This document shows, one piece after another, positions 17,786 to 26,844 of a stretch of DNA of 64,000 bases (position 1 is its first letter; every line of letters starts with the position of its first letter). The notes under the pieces were generated by a model that saw nothing but the letters and a program-made list of their open reading frames with translations, searched no databases and was not told the DNA's origin. Both the position numbers and the translations under genes were made by a program. Source of the stretch: Paenibacillus radicibacter. Lineage in GTDB: Bacteria > Bacillota > Bacilli > Paenibacillales > NBRC-103111. The stretch lies in contig NZ_JANQBC010000001.1 of the NCBI RefSeq assembly GCF_024721995.1, positions 682,001 to 746,000 on the forward strand, written 5' to 3'.

Positions 17786-18632
17786 TCATGCCTCTCCTCT
17801 CATGCAGGGCTGTGAGCACCTGAATATCTACTTTCCGATTTCCAATTGCACCATGAAGAAGGTGTCCCTCGCGAATACCATGAAAATCTGATCCTGCTGT
17901 GACAACGAGTCCATTTTTCTTCGCAAATGCTTCATAATCTCGTTCTTGCTCCGATGTATGATCGGAATGACACGCCTCTACCCCATCAAAATGTTTCGTG
18001 AGCAGCTCATAGACAAGCTCATCATCACTATAAATCCCTGGATGCGCAAGAACAGCCGTACCACCTGCATCATGAATCCACGCTGCAGCTGTATGCGGAT
18101 CAATCCGAGGGACAGTTACATAAGCAGCACCTTCTTTTCCAAGATAACGATCGAACGCTTCTTGCATCGATGCTACATAGCCTTTGTGAATCAGCGTTTG
18201 TGCAATATGCGGACGACCAATCGGATCGCCAGCTTTCTTCGTATCTTGATTCGCCTCTTGGATTTCATCGTGTGTGATCGGCATCCCAATCTCACTTAAT
18301 CTTGCAAGCAATGCTTGATTTCGCAAAATACGAGTATCGCGTAGTGATGCTAAACGATCCAAGAACTGAATATTATCTATATCTACATAATATCCCAGAA
18401 CATGGATATCTTGTCCACCTGCAAATGTAGAAATTTCTACACCGGGCACAACAGTAATGTCATACTCCTGACCTGCATCCATCGCCTCGCGCACCCCAGC
18501 AACCGTATCATGATCCGTAATGGCAACTGCATGCAGCCCCGCTTCTTTCGCTAGACGAACATTCTCACGAGGCGGCTGCATCCCATCTGAAGCTGTTGTA
18601 TGTGTGTGTAGATCCGCTTGTTGCAATTCCAT
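17772..18632 (-). CDS. PHP-domain phosphoesterase (RNase AM / YciV-like)
   Basis: A 286-residue metal-dependent PHP protein. The four PHP motifs are visible: ADLHTHTTASDG, AITDHDT, VEISTF and the late GSDFHG with HPG before it. This family includes 3',5'-nucleoside bisphosphate phosphatases and 5'-3' RNase AM. An upstream in-frame GTG at 18638 is only 2 nt from the AGGAGG, whereas the ATG at 18632 is 8 nt away, so I place the start at 18632. It overlaps galU. Confidence 0.85.
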   Translation of the reverse strand: MELQQADLHTHTTASDGMQPPRENVRLAKEAGLHAVAITDHDTVAGVREAMDAGQEYDITVVPGVEISTFAGGQDIHVLGYYVDIDNIQFLDRLASLRDTRILRNQALLARLSEIGMPITHDEIQEANQDTKKAGDPIGRPHIAQTLIHKGYVASMQEAFDRYLGKEGAAYVTVPRIDPHTAAAWIHDAGGTAVLAHPGIYSDDELVYELLTKHFDGVEACHSDHTSEQERDYEAFAKKNGLVVTAGSDFHGIREGHLLHGAIGNRKVDIQVLTALHERRGMNANS

Positions 18633-18647
18633 CGGCACGTCCTCCTG

Positions 18648-19559
18648 TTAGAGCCACTGACTCAAGTTCTCATTACGCAAAAATCCCATAAACGATACTG
18701 CGGATAGCGGCAGTAATGTTTTGTTAAGACATATCGCATAGAAGTTCCGTAAGAACTTCACTTCCTCAATCGTCTTCACTTTAAGTAATCCAAGCGCCAC
18801 TTCGTGCTTCACAGCACTTTCCGATAAAATGGAGATGCCAAGTCCCGCTTCAACTGCTGATTTAATCGCACCTGTCGATCCAAGCTCCATCACAATTTTC
18901 ATTGCAGTATAGTCCAAGCCTCGATGTGCTAATTCTTCTTCCATCACTCTACGCGTTCCTGAACCTTGTTCACGTAGGACAAACCCATACTGAATCACCA
19001 TATCCCAAGTGATCGCCTCTTCACCAGCAAGCGGATGGGAAGCCGGGACAATAAGCTTTAGTTCATCGTTTAATATAGCCTCTGAATGCAAGTCCTCATG
19101 GAACACTGGTGCTTCAACCAATCCAAATGTTAGATGATGCGCAATCACTTCATCCACAATTTGAGAAGTATTCATTACTTTCATCGATACCGAGATATTC
19201 GGATACGATTGCGAGAATGGTCCTAGTAACCGCGGCAGAATATGCTCTGCCATCGTCAAGCTTGCACCAAGCTGCAATCTCCCTTCGACCATTGTCGTAT
19301 AACGTGCTAGCGCAGCCTCTGTATCCCTAATCAGCTCAATGCTTCTCTTGGCATAAGGAAACAGTGCTCGTCCCGCTTCTGTCAGCTCAATCTTTTTCGT
19401 AGACCGCATAAATAATTTAACACCTAGATATTCCTCCAATGATTGAATCTGCATCGTAACAGCAGGTTGTGTCATATGAAGTGCGGTTGCCGCATGTGAA
19501 AACGAACTTTTTTCGGCAACTGTGTAGAAGATATGAAGGCCATGTAAGGTTAATGCCAT
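18648..19559 (-). CDS. LysR family transcriptional regulator
   Basis: A 303-residue LysR protein: the winged HTH is in residues about 1-60 (HIFYTVAEKSSFSHAATALHM, here two pieces of one segment; TQPAVTMQIQSLEEYLG) and a co-inducer domain follows (LRLGAS-type LQLGASLTMAEHILP, GSGTRRVMEEEL). The overall pattern is like the CysL/YwfK branch, but the target is not evident from neighbours. AGGGGAG lies 8 nt before the ATG. Confidence 0.88.
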   Translation of the reverse strand: MALTLHGLHIFYTVAEKSSFSHAATALHMTQPAVTMQIQSLEEYLGVKLFMRSTKKIELTEAGRALFPYAKRSIELIRDTEAALARYTTMVEGRLQLGASLTMAEHILPRLLGPFSQSYPNISVSMKVMNTSQIVDEVIAHHLTFGLVEAPVFHEDLHSEAILNDELKLIVPASHPLAGEEAITWDMVIQYGFVLREQGSGTRRVMEEELAHRGLDYTAMKIVMELGSTGAIKSAVEAGLGISILSESAVKHEVALGLLKVKTIEEVKFLRNFYAICLNKTLLPLSAVSFMGFLRNENLSQWL

Positions 19560-19620
19560 TGCTCGTTCTCCCCTTCTTCGTTCAAATGATGTTCATGTAC
19601 TTATTATAACAGATACAACT

Positions 19621-19651
19621 AAATGAAAAAGAGCATGCGATATGCATACTC
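19621..19651 (-). terminator. Terminator downstream of the 145-residue hypothetical gene
   Basis: Hairpin GAGTATGC / GCATGCTC with a 5-nt loop (19631-19651, one G-U), then TTTTTCATTT on the minus strand. Confidence 0.55.
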
Positions 19652-19687
19652 TTCAGCTCAAGAAGGACAATATGTATGAATCTATAA

Positions 19688-20125
19688 TTACTTTCTTTTT
19701 CGACCATTTTTAATTAAAGTCATTCTTCTGGAATGGCGCAGCCAAGAATAATAGGTCTTTAAGTCCCGTAGTTCCAAAGACTCAGACATCCGTCCTAAGA
19801 ATGTAACAATAATCATCCGATGAAGCGGATTTCCTACTAAATCCGTCTCACCTTCTAGTTCAGTAAACTCTGTTACCATAACGAGGTCGCTATCAATGAG
19901 ATACACATCTTTCTCATTTTTATGGTACGGGGTAATCTTGTCATCCTTTAATTTACCCCAAATATAGTCGCATATCTTATCAAAACCAGCACTTTCCTCT
20001 TCGACACGTTCTGTCCACCGGGAATGCGCATGATGAGTGACCACGATGTCAGCAACCCGATAGTCGCCCAAGGTAACAAAAAAAGGTTCGTATGTACTCC
20101 ATCTGACCATTGTACGGTCCCTCAT
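19688..20125 (-). CDS. Hypothetical protein, 145 residues
   Basis: I do not recognise this protein. It has no signal peptide or membrane segment. It mixes beta-type stretches (VADIVVTHHAHSRWTERV, DSDLVMVTEFTEL, HRMIIVTFLG) with a basic C terminus ending in KNGRKRK, which could bind nucleic acid. The DIVVTHHAHSRW motif with paired His might bind metal. AAGGAG is 8 nt before the ATG, so it looks like a real gene. It has its own flanking terminators. Confidence 0.7.
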   Translation of the reverse strand: MRDRTMVRWSTYEPFFVTLGDYRVADIVVTHHAHSRWTERVEEESAGFDKICDYIWGKLKDDKITPYHKNEKDVYLIDSDLVMVTEFTELEGETDLVGNPLHRMIIVTFLGRMSESLELRDLKTYYSWLRHSRRMTLIKNGRKRK

Positions 20126-20233
20126 AATTTACACTCCTTCTTTTGTAATAGGACTTTAAGACTATATTTATGATTCTACATTAATTATAGAAATTTTTCC
20201 AATGTTAAATTTCAATTTATTAAATTTTTTTAA

Positions 20234-20263
20234 CAAAAAAAGACCTTTCATCTCTGAAAGGTC
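20234..20263 (-). terminator. Terminator downstream of ylbG
   Basis: GACCTTTCA / TGAAAGGTC stem (20242-20263) followed on the minus strand by TTTTTTT. Confidence 0.85.
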
Positions 20264-20279
20264 GCATTGCTAACTTGGA

Positions 20280-20543
20280 TTATAAGGTGTAAAATCGAGT
20301 CTTGTCTGGGGAATCACTTTCATACTCAGTTTTGATCTCACCACGATATGATTTTTCTACTTTCTTAACATAAGGTAATCGCTGTAAATTGCGCTGAACA
20401 TCTTCCAAACGCTCGGTGTGGACATATAATACAACATAATTCATTCGTTTAGAGACGTAATGAACCGTTCCGTATCGTTCAAAGTTCTTCGTATGTTTCA
20501 AGTCGCTTACCCAAATGATGATACCGCTACGTTCGGTAAACAT
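20280..20543 (-). CDS. ylbG: YlbG family protein (DUF2129)
   Basis: An 87-residue protein starting MFTERSGIIIWVSDLKHTKN with LRRYG-like FERYGTVHYVS and a LPYVKKVEKSYR ending, matching the DUF2129/YlbG family, whose role is unknown. The start at 20543 has AGGTGA upstream; the longer frame to 20561 reads through that site. In B. subtilis ylbG is next to ylbF; here an asparaginase gene on the other strand lies between them. Confidence 0.88.
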   Translation of the reverse strand: MFTERSGIIIWVSDLKHTKNFERYGTVHYVSKRMNYVVLYVHTERLEDVQRNLQRLPYVKKVEKSYRGEIKTEYESDSPDKTRFYTL

Positions 20544-20590
20544 GTCTTCACCTGCTTTCAATCAATAAGTAAATGGAGTTGATTTTAAAA

Positions 20591-21607
20591 ATGACCAAAA
20601 ATTCGAATTTAACTGTTCGTGTACTTCGCGGACCAATTACAGAATCACTTCATATCGGCCATGCCGTCGTCGTGAATACACAAGGTGAAATACTATATTC
20701 GGCTGGAGACCCGAACTTTGTTACATATGCTAGATCAACAGCGAAATTAATTCAAGCCATTCCTGTCGTTGAATCAGGTGCTGCTAATCATTATCATCTA
20801 ACAGATAAAGAAGTTGCTTTACTCTGTGCATCCCATAATGGAGAAGAAAAGCATGTCGAGATTGCCCAATCCATTTTATCCAAAATAGGTCTTACGTCCG
20901 ATGCCCTCACTTGCGGCATTCATGACCCTTTCCATGCTCCGACAACCAAACGTATGCGAGCAGAAGGCATTCCTGCAACTCCGCTTCATAACAACTGCTC
21001 CGGTAAGCATAGCGCAATGCTTGCTCTTGCTATGCATGTACACGCTCCAACAAAGCACTATGCATCAGTCAATCACCCTGTTCAACAATTAATGCGTCAA
21101 ACGGTCTCCGAAATGTCAGGTGTTCCACTTGATGAACTCATCATTGGTGTCGATGGCTGTGGAGTTCCCGTATTCGGAATGGGTATTCATCAATTAGCCC
21201 TTGCATACGCTAGACTAGGCAATCCTGAAGGATTAGAACCTAAGCGTGCTGATGCTTGCCGTAGAATCATTGGGGCCATTAAGAATGAACCTTACTACTT
21301 AGCAGGATCAGAGCGATTCGATACCACACTTGCAGAAGTCACAAAAGGAAGAATAATTGGAAAACTAGGTGCTGAGAGTGTATACGCCATTACCATTCCT
21401 GAGAAGGGTTGGGGCATTGTTCTCAAAATCCAAGACGGTTCCAAACGTGCATTAGAACCTGCTGCTGCCGAGGTACTTCACGAACTTGGATTGCTTTCAG
21501 AAGAAGAGCTCCAAGCATTAGACGTTTACCGATTACCAACAACTCGTAATTGGCAAGGTACACTTGTTGGAGCTATTGTTCCTGAAGCTACATTTATTAA
21601 GCACTAA
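20591..21607 (+). CDS. L-asparaginase, type II-like family of Rhizobium etli (Asparaginase_II)
   Basis: A 338-residue protein recognised from VVNTQGEILYSAGDP, ARSTAKLIQAIPVVESGA, CASHNGEEKHVEIAQ, HNNCSGKHSAMLALA and GVDGCGVPVFG. The STAK and SGKHS serine/lysine motifs are the catalytic signature of this serine-hydrolase-like asparaginase class, which hydrolyses asparagine to aspartate and ammonia. An in-frame ATG at 20573 has no ribosome site; the ATG at 20591 follows GGAG by 12 nt, so I prefer it. Its stop abuts the ylbF stop of the opposite strand with no gap. Confidence 0.88.
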   Translation: MTKNSNLTVRVLRGPITESLHIGHAVVVNTQGEILYSAGDPNFVTYARSTAKLIQAIPVVESGAANHYHLTDKEVALLCASHNGEEKHVEIAQSILSKIGLTSDALTCGIHDPFHAPTTKRMRAEGIPATPLHNNCSGKHSAMLALAMHVHAPTKHYASVNHPVQQLMRQTVSEMSGVPLDELIIGVDGCGVPVFGMGIHQLALAYARLGNPEGLEPKRADACRRIIGAIKNEPYYLAGSERFDTTLAEVTKGRIIGKLGAESVYAITIPEKGWGIVLKIQDGSKRALEPAAAEVLHELGLLSEEELQALDVYRLPTTRNWQGTLVGAIVPEATFIKH

Positions 21608-22051
21608 TTAACTGCATTTACCACTACAAGCCCCGCCTGAAGCGCAACCGCTGACTGGCTGGGTTTTGTTGCTTGGTACTTTAATCGAATTCGATACGGA
21701 TTGCGCAATGAGCTCCGATACACTATATAGCAAATCATCTAGTCGCTCTTCGCCTTCTTTATATCGACGAATCACTTCTTGCTGATCGAGTAGTTCCTGA
21801 ACCTTCTGCACTTGTTCAAGTGCATCATGATAGCTTGGGTGAAAATGTCCAAACCGCTCACATTCTTCGAACATCTCTTTTTTCTTCGCAAAAAGCTTCG
21901 TTAACTCTTGGACTTCTGGGTCATTACTGACCGCTTGTTTCCAATATAAATAGTCTGCTAGTTCTGCAGAACCCTTAATCATGTCCCCAACATCGTAGGC
22001 TTGCATCAGGATAGCAGACATATCAAGAGCATTGTCTTCTATCATACTCAT
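21608..22051 (-). CDS. ylbF: YlbF/RicF, subunit of the RicAFT RNA-maturation complex
   Basis: The 147-residue YlbF/YmcA-family helical protein carries a C-terminal cysteine cluster, Cys136, Cys142 and Cys146 (GCASGGACSGKC). In B. subtilis RicF joins RicA and RicT, the complex holds Fe-S clusters, and it promotes RNase Y-dependent mRNA maturation and biofilm, competence and sporulation. The cysteine tail fits the Fe-S role. It ends tail-to-tail with the asparaginase gene without a spacer, so there is no room for a terminator between them. Confidence 0.88.
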   Translation of the reverse strand: MSMIEDNALDMSAILMQAYDVGDMIKGSAELADYLYWKQAVSNDPEVQELTKLFAKKKEMFEECERFGHFHPSYHDALEQVQKVQELLDQQEVIRRYKEGEERLDDLLYSVSELIAQSVSNSIKVPSNKTQPVSGCASGGACSGKCS

Positions 22052-22121
22052 CGTTTCAGTACCATCCTTTTCAATTTATAAAACCTGCTTAAGACAGGCT
22101 AATGCTTTTTTTACTATCATA

Positions 22122-23147
22122 TCATACAGGGTCAAAGTCGCCTAGTACTGCAACATTTTGGCGGATCAGCATAATTCGTCTAGGCGGATCACATTCAACA
22201 CTCGTACACACCCCTGTACCTGCTTGAGACATACTCTTCTGCTCGGATCTCATCATTTCCCGGTTTGCCCAACGTTCCATCATATCGAGTACGTGATCAG
22301 GTATTTCATGAATGGAATGTTCGTTCATAAACCCTCGGATCGATTCGTACGTTTGCCCATTATCTAGAGCCGCGCTAACACTCTGTGACGTCAATTGCAG
22401 TGTTGTTACTTCATCCCATATCCAATTCGCTGTAAATTGCATAGCTTGCCATCTCGTCGCAAATGACGCATGCGGGAGAACGATGATTTCATAATCAGGC
22501 TGAACATAGAGTGACGGAAGAGGACTACTTGCGACTTCTATAGGATTTGATTTAGGCAGGAATGAGCATAAATACAAGTTATCACTACTTACCTCTCGCT
22601 GTTCCAACCACCCTAACGCACATAGCGGTGCAATCCAGATGTTTTGCATGTGTTGCAGCCATTCGTCTGTCAATAATGCATCGTCTTCTAGATCGTTGAT
22701 TAAATCATGGAGTGAGACTTCATTCCCATGAGGAATTTCTTCAATTATTTTCACAAAAAGCTGCGTCTTCTCATCCTGCGGATCATGAACTTGCTTCCAA
22801 TACGTATACAGCTGCAAACTTTGTTCTTGCTCAGGTAAAGATAGCCACTCCATGAGACAATCTACTTGGATCAAATATCGTTTCAGATCACTTGTCAATA
22901 AACCTAGGAAAATCGCAGCATCCAAAGCAAGCGCTAGCTGCGGCTCATACCGATCACAGAATGTATATGTCAGCTTCGTTTGTCGAAGAATTGTACTTGA
23001 TACTTGTAAGCTATCTGTTACTTTCTTAATCTTGTTTTGCTGTAAGCAGCCCCTAGAAGAAACCACTAACTCACCGCGATAAGCGTAGGCCAGCAGGATG
23101 AATAAATCTCGCAGCAGTCCACGAAAGGGTGTTACACCATTACTCAT
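22122..23147 (-). CDS. Helicase-associated protein (XPB/Ssl2-like N-terminal / Helicase_C_3 type)
   Basis: A 341-residue protein without Walker motifs. Its C-terminal half (SLYVQPDYEIIVLPHASFATRW onward, two pieces) matches the domain found beside XPB/Ssl2 helicases (Helicase_C_3). It directly follows the XPB helicase gene, and the two overlap by 8 nt. The start at 23147 (MSNGVTPF) has GGAG 9 nt upstream. A longer frame to 23216 would sit wholly inside the helicase gene and is rejected. Likely a partner of the helicase in DNA repair; this is inference from context. Confidence 0.75.
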   Translation of the reverse strand: MSNGVTPFRGLLRDLFILLAYAYRGELVVSSRGCLQQNKIKKVTDSLQVSSTILRQTKLTYTFCDRYEPQLALALDAAIFLGLLTSDLKRYLIQVDCLMEWLSLPEQEQSLQLYTYWKQVHDPQDEKTQLFVKIIEEIPHGNEVSLHDLINDLEDDALLTDEWLQHMQNIWIAPLCALGWLEQREVSSDNLYLCSFLPKSNPIEVASSPLPSLYVQPDYEIIVLPHASFATRWQAMQFTANWIWDEVTTLQLTSQSVSAALDNGQTYESIRGFMNEHSIHEIPDHVLDMMERWANREMMRSEQKSMSQAGTGVCTSVECDPPRRIMLIRQNVAVLGDFDPV

Positions 23148-24816
23148 CCACGTCATCTCCAATTCCCGCTTCACTTTTCCAGTCCATAATGCTGTATGAA
23201 TAACCTTGCTCGACAAGGAATAATTGCCGATTTAAGGCATAATCACATTCTTTCGTCCCTTCCGAGATAATGGAATAATAATAAGCTTGATTCTCGCCTG
23301 TCTTCGGTCGCAAAATTCGTCCCAAACGTTGTGCTTCCTCTTGTCTTGAACCGAAAGACCCCGAGACTTGCAGTGCTACAGCTGCTTCTGGCAAATCAAC
23401 TGCAAAATTAGCCACTTTAGACACGACCAGCACTTTATTAGTACCGGATCGAAATTGTTCATACAGGACATCACGTTCATCTTGCGGCATTTGTCCATGA
23501 ATGAAGGGCGCGCCAATACTGCTTGCAATTTGTTTAAGCTGCGTCAAGTATTGCCCAATAATGAGCGTTGGCTCATTCTCGTGTTTCTTTAACAGCTGCT
23601 TCAAGACACCTAGTTTGTTCGGATTCTCTGCTGCAATCCTGCCTTGACGCCTCGAATCTGCCCATTGATACTGTTCCAACCCATCATCACCTAACCCCAC
23701 GCGGACTTCATGACAGTGAGCCTCTGCAATCCACCCTACTTGCTCAAGCGTTCTCCAAGGCAGGTCGTAGCGCTTAGGACCAACAAGTGAGAAGACTTCC
23801 TCTGCACGACCATCCTCACGCACGAGGGTTGCAGTGAGTCCAAGTCTACGTGTGGCTTGAATATCGGCTGTCATTCGAAACACAGGAGCTGGCAGCAAGT
23901 GTACTTCGTCATAAATAATAAGACCCCAATCTCTTTCATGAAACAATCCCATATGGATGTAGGCATCATCGGTGGATTTACGGTGTGTCATAATTTGATA
24001 AGTGGCGATCGTAATCGGTCTAACCTGCTTGATCGAACCCGAATATTCGCCAATATGCCCAGGATCAATTGTCGTATTGCCCGTAATTTCCTTCATCCAT
24101 TGCCGAACAGACGTCGTATTCGTGGTCAGGATAAGTGTCGCACACTGCAATCGTTCCATCACCCCAATTCCGATACGGGTCTTCCCCGCTCCACAAGGCA
24201 GTACAAGCACGCCACTTCCAGCATCCTTCTGGCAAAATGCTTCAATCGCATCGATCTGATAGGAACGAAGCTGACACTTCGCTTCAAGCTCAAACTTTAA
24301 TTGCTCTCCCTCATGAAAACCTACTTTATCCTGAATAGGATAGCCTAACTTCATTAACCGTTCTTTCAAAAGCCCCCGATTGTCAGTTGGAATATGAATT
24401 TGATTCGGACATAATCGCGTGCCGAGTAGAGGTGAAATGTCTGAATGACCTTGAAGCTGCGTTAATAGGTTCGAGTCAGTAGCATGCAAGATGCACTGCT
24501 CATCCACCAATCGATACTCAAATACTCCATACCTGGTATACCAGTCTCGAATGTGATCTCTTATCTTCTGTGGAATACCGAACTTGGCCTGTTGATCAAG
24601 AAAACCTTCAATCGATTCCAATTGCTTCCCTGTAGCTGCTGCATTCCATAATGAGAGTGCAGTTATTCGGTATGTATGTAACCCATCCGGATTTTTCACT
24701 AAATCTGCAAAACTTGCGAGTTCCATGCGCGTCTGATCGAAATCGACATGCCAACTTTCCAGAAGCACGTTACCATTTTTTTGAACAATTAAGGGTTTAT
24801 CCATATGTAATTGCAA
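23140..24816 (-). CDS. XPB-type DNA repair helicase, TTG start
   Basis: A 558-residue SF2 helicase of the bacterial XPB group, known to unwind DNA 3'-to-5'. Seen: the N-terminal damage-recognition-like region, Walker A LPCGAGKTRIG, the box DEVH, LGLTATLVREDGRAEE with the RED motif typical of XPB, and the motif VI QRLGRILRPK. The start is TTG at 24816, 7 nt after AGGAGG; the first ATG (24804) would be 20 nt away and is unlikely. It is followed and overlapped by its accessory protein. XPB occurs in a minority of bacteria, including mycobacteria and some Bacillales. Confidence 0.88.
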   Translation of the reverse strand: MQLHMDKPLIVQKNGNVLLESWHVDFDQTRMELASFADLVKNPDGLHTYRITALSLWNAAATGKQLESIEGFLDQQAKFGIPQKIRDHIRDWYTRYGVFEYRLVDEQCILHATDSNLLTQLQGHSDISPLLGTRLCPNQIHIPTDNRGLLKERLMKLGYPIQDKVGFHEGEQLKFELEAKCQLRSYQIDAIEAFCQKDAGSGVLVLPCGAGKTRIGIGVMERLQCATLILTTNTTSVRQWMKEITGNTTIDPGHIGEYSGSIKQVRPITIATYQIMTHRKSTDDAYIHMGLFHERDWGLIIYDEVHLLPAPVFRMTADIQATRRLGLTATLVREDGRAEEVFSLVGPKRYDLPWRTLEQVGWIAEAHCHEVRVGLGDDGLEQYQWADSRRQGRIAAENPNKLGVLKQLLKKHENEPTLIIGQYLTQLKQIASSIGAPFIHGQMPQDERDVLYEQFRSGTNKVLVVSKVANFAVDLPEAAVALQVSGSFGSRQEEAQRLGRILRPKTGENQAYYYSIISEGTKECDYALNRQLFLVEQGYSYSIMDWKSEAGIGDDVDE

Positions 24817-24883
24817 ATTTGAACCCTCCTACTCTGCTAAGCTGCCATCATTTCCAATCTCTAGTATGTCCTGTGCATTTGAC

Positions 24884-24912
24884 TTGAAGTCGCCGCGCCA
24901 CAGCACTATAAT
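24884..24912 (+). promoter_or_regulatory. Promoter of the nuclease gene
   Basis: TTGAAG and TATAAT separated by 17 nt, ending 24 nt before the start codon at 24937. Confidence 0.65.
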
Positions 24913-24936
24913 GAAAGCCGAAGAGGTGACAACAAG

Positions 24937-25455
24937 ATGAGAAAGTTCATGTACATAGGGCTTGTACTTAGTTTGTGCTTAGCAATGCTAGGATGTTCAA
25001 ATCCGAGTCCGTCCACAAAAAAAGAGGCTTCTGATCGCACCAAAGTAAAGGTAGAACGTGTAGTCGATGGTGATACGTTGCAAATTACGATCAATGGTTC
25101 CAAAGAGAGGCTACGCCTAATCGGTGTGGATACGCCAGAAACGAAGAAAGCCGATACTCCTGTTATGTTCTGGGGAGAGGAAGCAAGTGCCTATACGAAG
25201 AAGCGCTTAGAGGGGAAAACGGTCGAGCTTGAATGGGACGTCGAACCCAAAGATCAATATGGACGCTATCTCGCTTATATATGGATCGATGATGAGATGT
25301 TCAATCGCACACTTATTCAAGAAGGTTATGGCCGCATGGTAACATTTCAACCGAATGTTAAATACGTGGATACATTTAAGAAAGATCAAGAAGCCGCTCG
25401 CAAGAAAGGTAATGGAATTTGGAAAGATTACGACGGTGCTTTTAAACGCAAATAG
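24937..25455 (+). CDS. Thermonuclease-family secreted lipoprotein (SNase)
   Basis: A 172-residue staphylococcal-nuclease-like protein with a lipoprotein signal ending in AMLGCS. The SNase fold is clear: VERVVDGDTLQI, RLRLIGVDTPETKK with the catalytic Arg and Asp, and DQYGRYLAYIWI with the second catalytic Arg. It would cut DNA and RNA at the cell surface in a Ca2+-dependent way. GAGGTG precedes the ATG, and a strong terminator follows. Confidence 0.9.
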   Translation: MRKFMYIGLVLSLCLAMLGCSNPSPSTKKEASDRTKVKVERVVDGDTLQITINGSKERLRLIGVDTPETKKADTPVMFWGEEASAYTKKRLEGKTVELEWDVEPKDQYGRYLAYIWIDDEMFNRTLIQEGYGRMVTFQPNVKYVDTFKKDQEAARKKGNGIWKDYDGAFKRK

Positions 25456-25459
25456 CTGA

Positions 25460-25515
25460 AATGACCCTGAGACAAACGTTAGATCATAACGTCGTACTTC
25501 AGGGTCATTATCTTT
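25460..25515 (+). terminator. Terminator of the nuclease gene
   Basis: AATGACCCTGA / TTCAGGGTCATT arms (25460-25510) with an inner AACGTTA / TAACGT hairpin, followed by a short T-rich stretch. Confidence 0.7.
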
Positions 25516-25602
25516 ATAATTTATATTTCCACTGTGCGCTTCAACGTTTCTCTCGTCGTCGATGATAAGGATCGTTTCTTTTGGTGATATAAGTACCTCA
25601 CC

Positions 25603-26829
25603 TCATGCCGCACCTATTTTGTCGCTTAGCAGCTTGGCCACAACCGCCGTTCGAGCCGCCGTGGAACTACTCAGGAATAGAACGTCGGTAAATCTATGCT
25701 CCTTCATGTACGCTGTGAGGCTGCCTTCAAAATGTCTTGGATCAATGACATCTATCTCCTCAAAATGCGGAACTAAAAAAGGAACGAGCGCATTTGCGTA
25801 AGAATCTTTTACTACAAGTAGCCTTTTACCGTTATTAGCTCCAGTCGTAATTTTACCTTGCGGGAAGTCTCCCCCTAGAAACACTGCGTAACCATTGCTT
25901 GCAGTCGCAAACTGGGGATCGACAACATGGCGAGAGCTACTCCGAGCATTCCCATATCGAACCGTAAACTTATAGTCGACTATCGGCACATAATACTCGA
26001 TCGTATCCGGATTGGATTTGAGATCGCCGCTAAGTGTAGCCTTATAACTAGATCCAAGAAATTCTTCGATCGTCTCCTTCTTATATGTGCTAAGCAGCTC
26101 CGGCCTCTCTCCCATCGTCTTCATCAGCTCGGAGTAGGCGTAATAAGCTCCAAGTGCCGTCCAATGGTGATCGGTACGGAAATACGTATACTCTGAGCGA
26201 TGCTCCTCGAGTGTCGAGTAGACGTCCACCGCCTTAATCCCTTCGGACAGTTGCCCATAAATCGCTGCAAAAGCATCTTTTTGCGAATCAGACATGTCCC
26301 GGTACTTCGAATGATCTAGAAAAGCCGCAGATGACGGTGCTAGCAAGGAGTAGACTCGTATATTCGAATCAATGGACACTCTGAAGCGGTTCAACGCTGC
26401 CGCGTATTGCTTAGCAGCCTCGGAGGAAAATGTGAACAACGTATAGGCTTGGTCGTTAGTAATCAAATACTTAACAGCATCTGATTCAATAACCGAGCTG
26501 TTCGATGCTGTATTATCGCCATGTCGAACAATAATACTCTCCCCGTTCTTATCAGGTAACCCTCTCAGTCCCTTAAGCTCCGAACCCGCCTGAACAAGCG
26601 TAGATCGAAACGCGAAACGGTCGGAGTAATAGCTCTCTAGCATGCGAGTATATTCACCACTTATTAGGCGATTCCAAGAAAATACGGGTCTCTTCCCAAG
26701 GTCACGTTGCTCCAACTCCGACATACCCACCGAACTTGAATTTATAAGTGTAACGGTTCCTATTACGAACACGATCAGCAAGAACAATAAGATATTGACC
26801 GTATATTGATATACCGGTTTCATTTTCAT
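25603..26829 (-). CDS. DHHW-family / AlgJ-AlgX-like O-acylation partner protein
   Basis: A 408-residue protein with one N-terminal membrane anchor (VNILLFLLIVFVIGTVTLI) and an extracellular SGNH-like domain. The family-naming motif TDHHWT is at residues 219-224 (Asp220, His221, His222, Trp223), and a late VVKDSYANALVPFL segment supplies the Ser/Asp region. Such proteins act with MBOAT acyltransferases to move acyl groups onto extracytoplasmic sugars, as AlgJ/AlgX do for alginate. It follows the MBOAT gene by 15 bp with its own AGGAG. The acceptor polymer is unknown. Confidence 0.82.
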   Translation of the reverse strand: MKMKPVYQYTVNILLFLLIVFVIGTVTLINSSSVGMSELEQRDLGKRPVFSWNRLISGEYTRMLESYYSDRFAFRSTLVQAGSELKGLRGLPDKNGESIIVRHGDNTASNSSVIESDAVKYLITNDQAYTLFTFSSEAAKQYAAALNRFRVSIDSNIRVYSLLAPSSAAFLDHSKYRDMSDSQKDAFAAIYGQLSEGIKAVDVYSTLEEHRSEYTYFRTDHHWTALGAYYAYSELMKTMGERPELLSTYKKETIEEFLGSSYKATLSGDLKSNPDTIEYYVPIVDYKFTVRYGNARSSSRHVVDPQFATASNGYAVFLGGDFPQGKITTGANNGKRLLVVKDSYANALVPFLVPHFEEIDVIDPRHFEGSLTAYMKEHRFTDVLFLSSSTAARTAVVAKLLSDKIGAA

Positions 26830-26844
26830 TTTTTGAGTCTCCTA

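Noticed and set aside
23148-23216. Longer N terminus for the helicase-associated protein
   Set aside because: It would lie wholly inside the helicase gene without a ribosome site; the 23147 start has GGAG at 9 nt.
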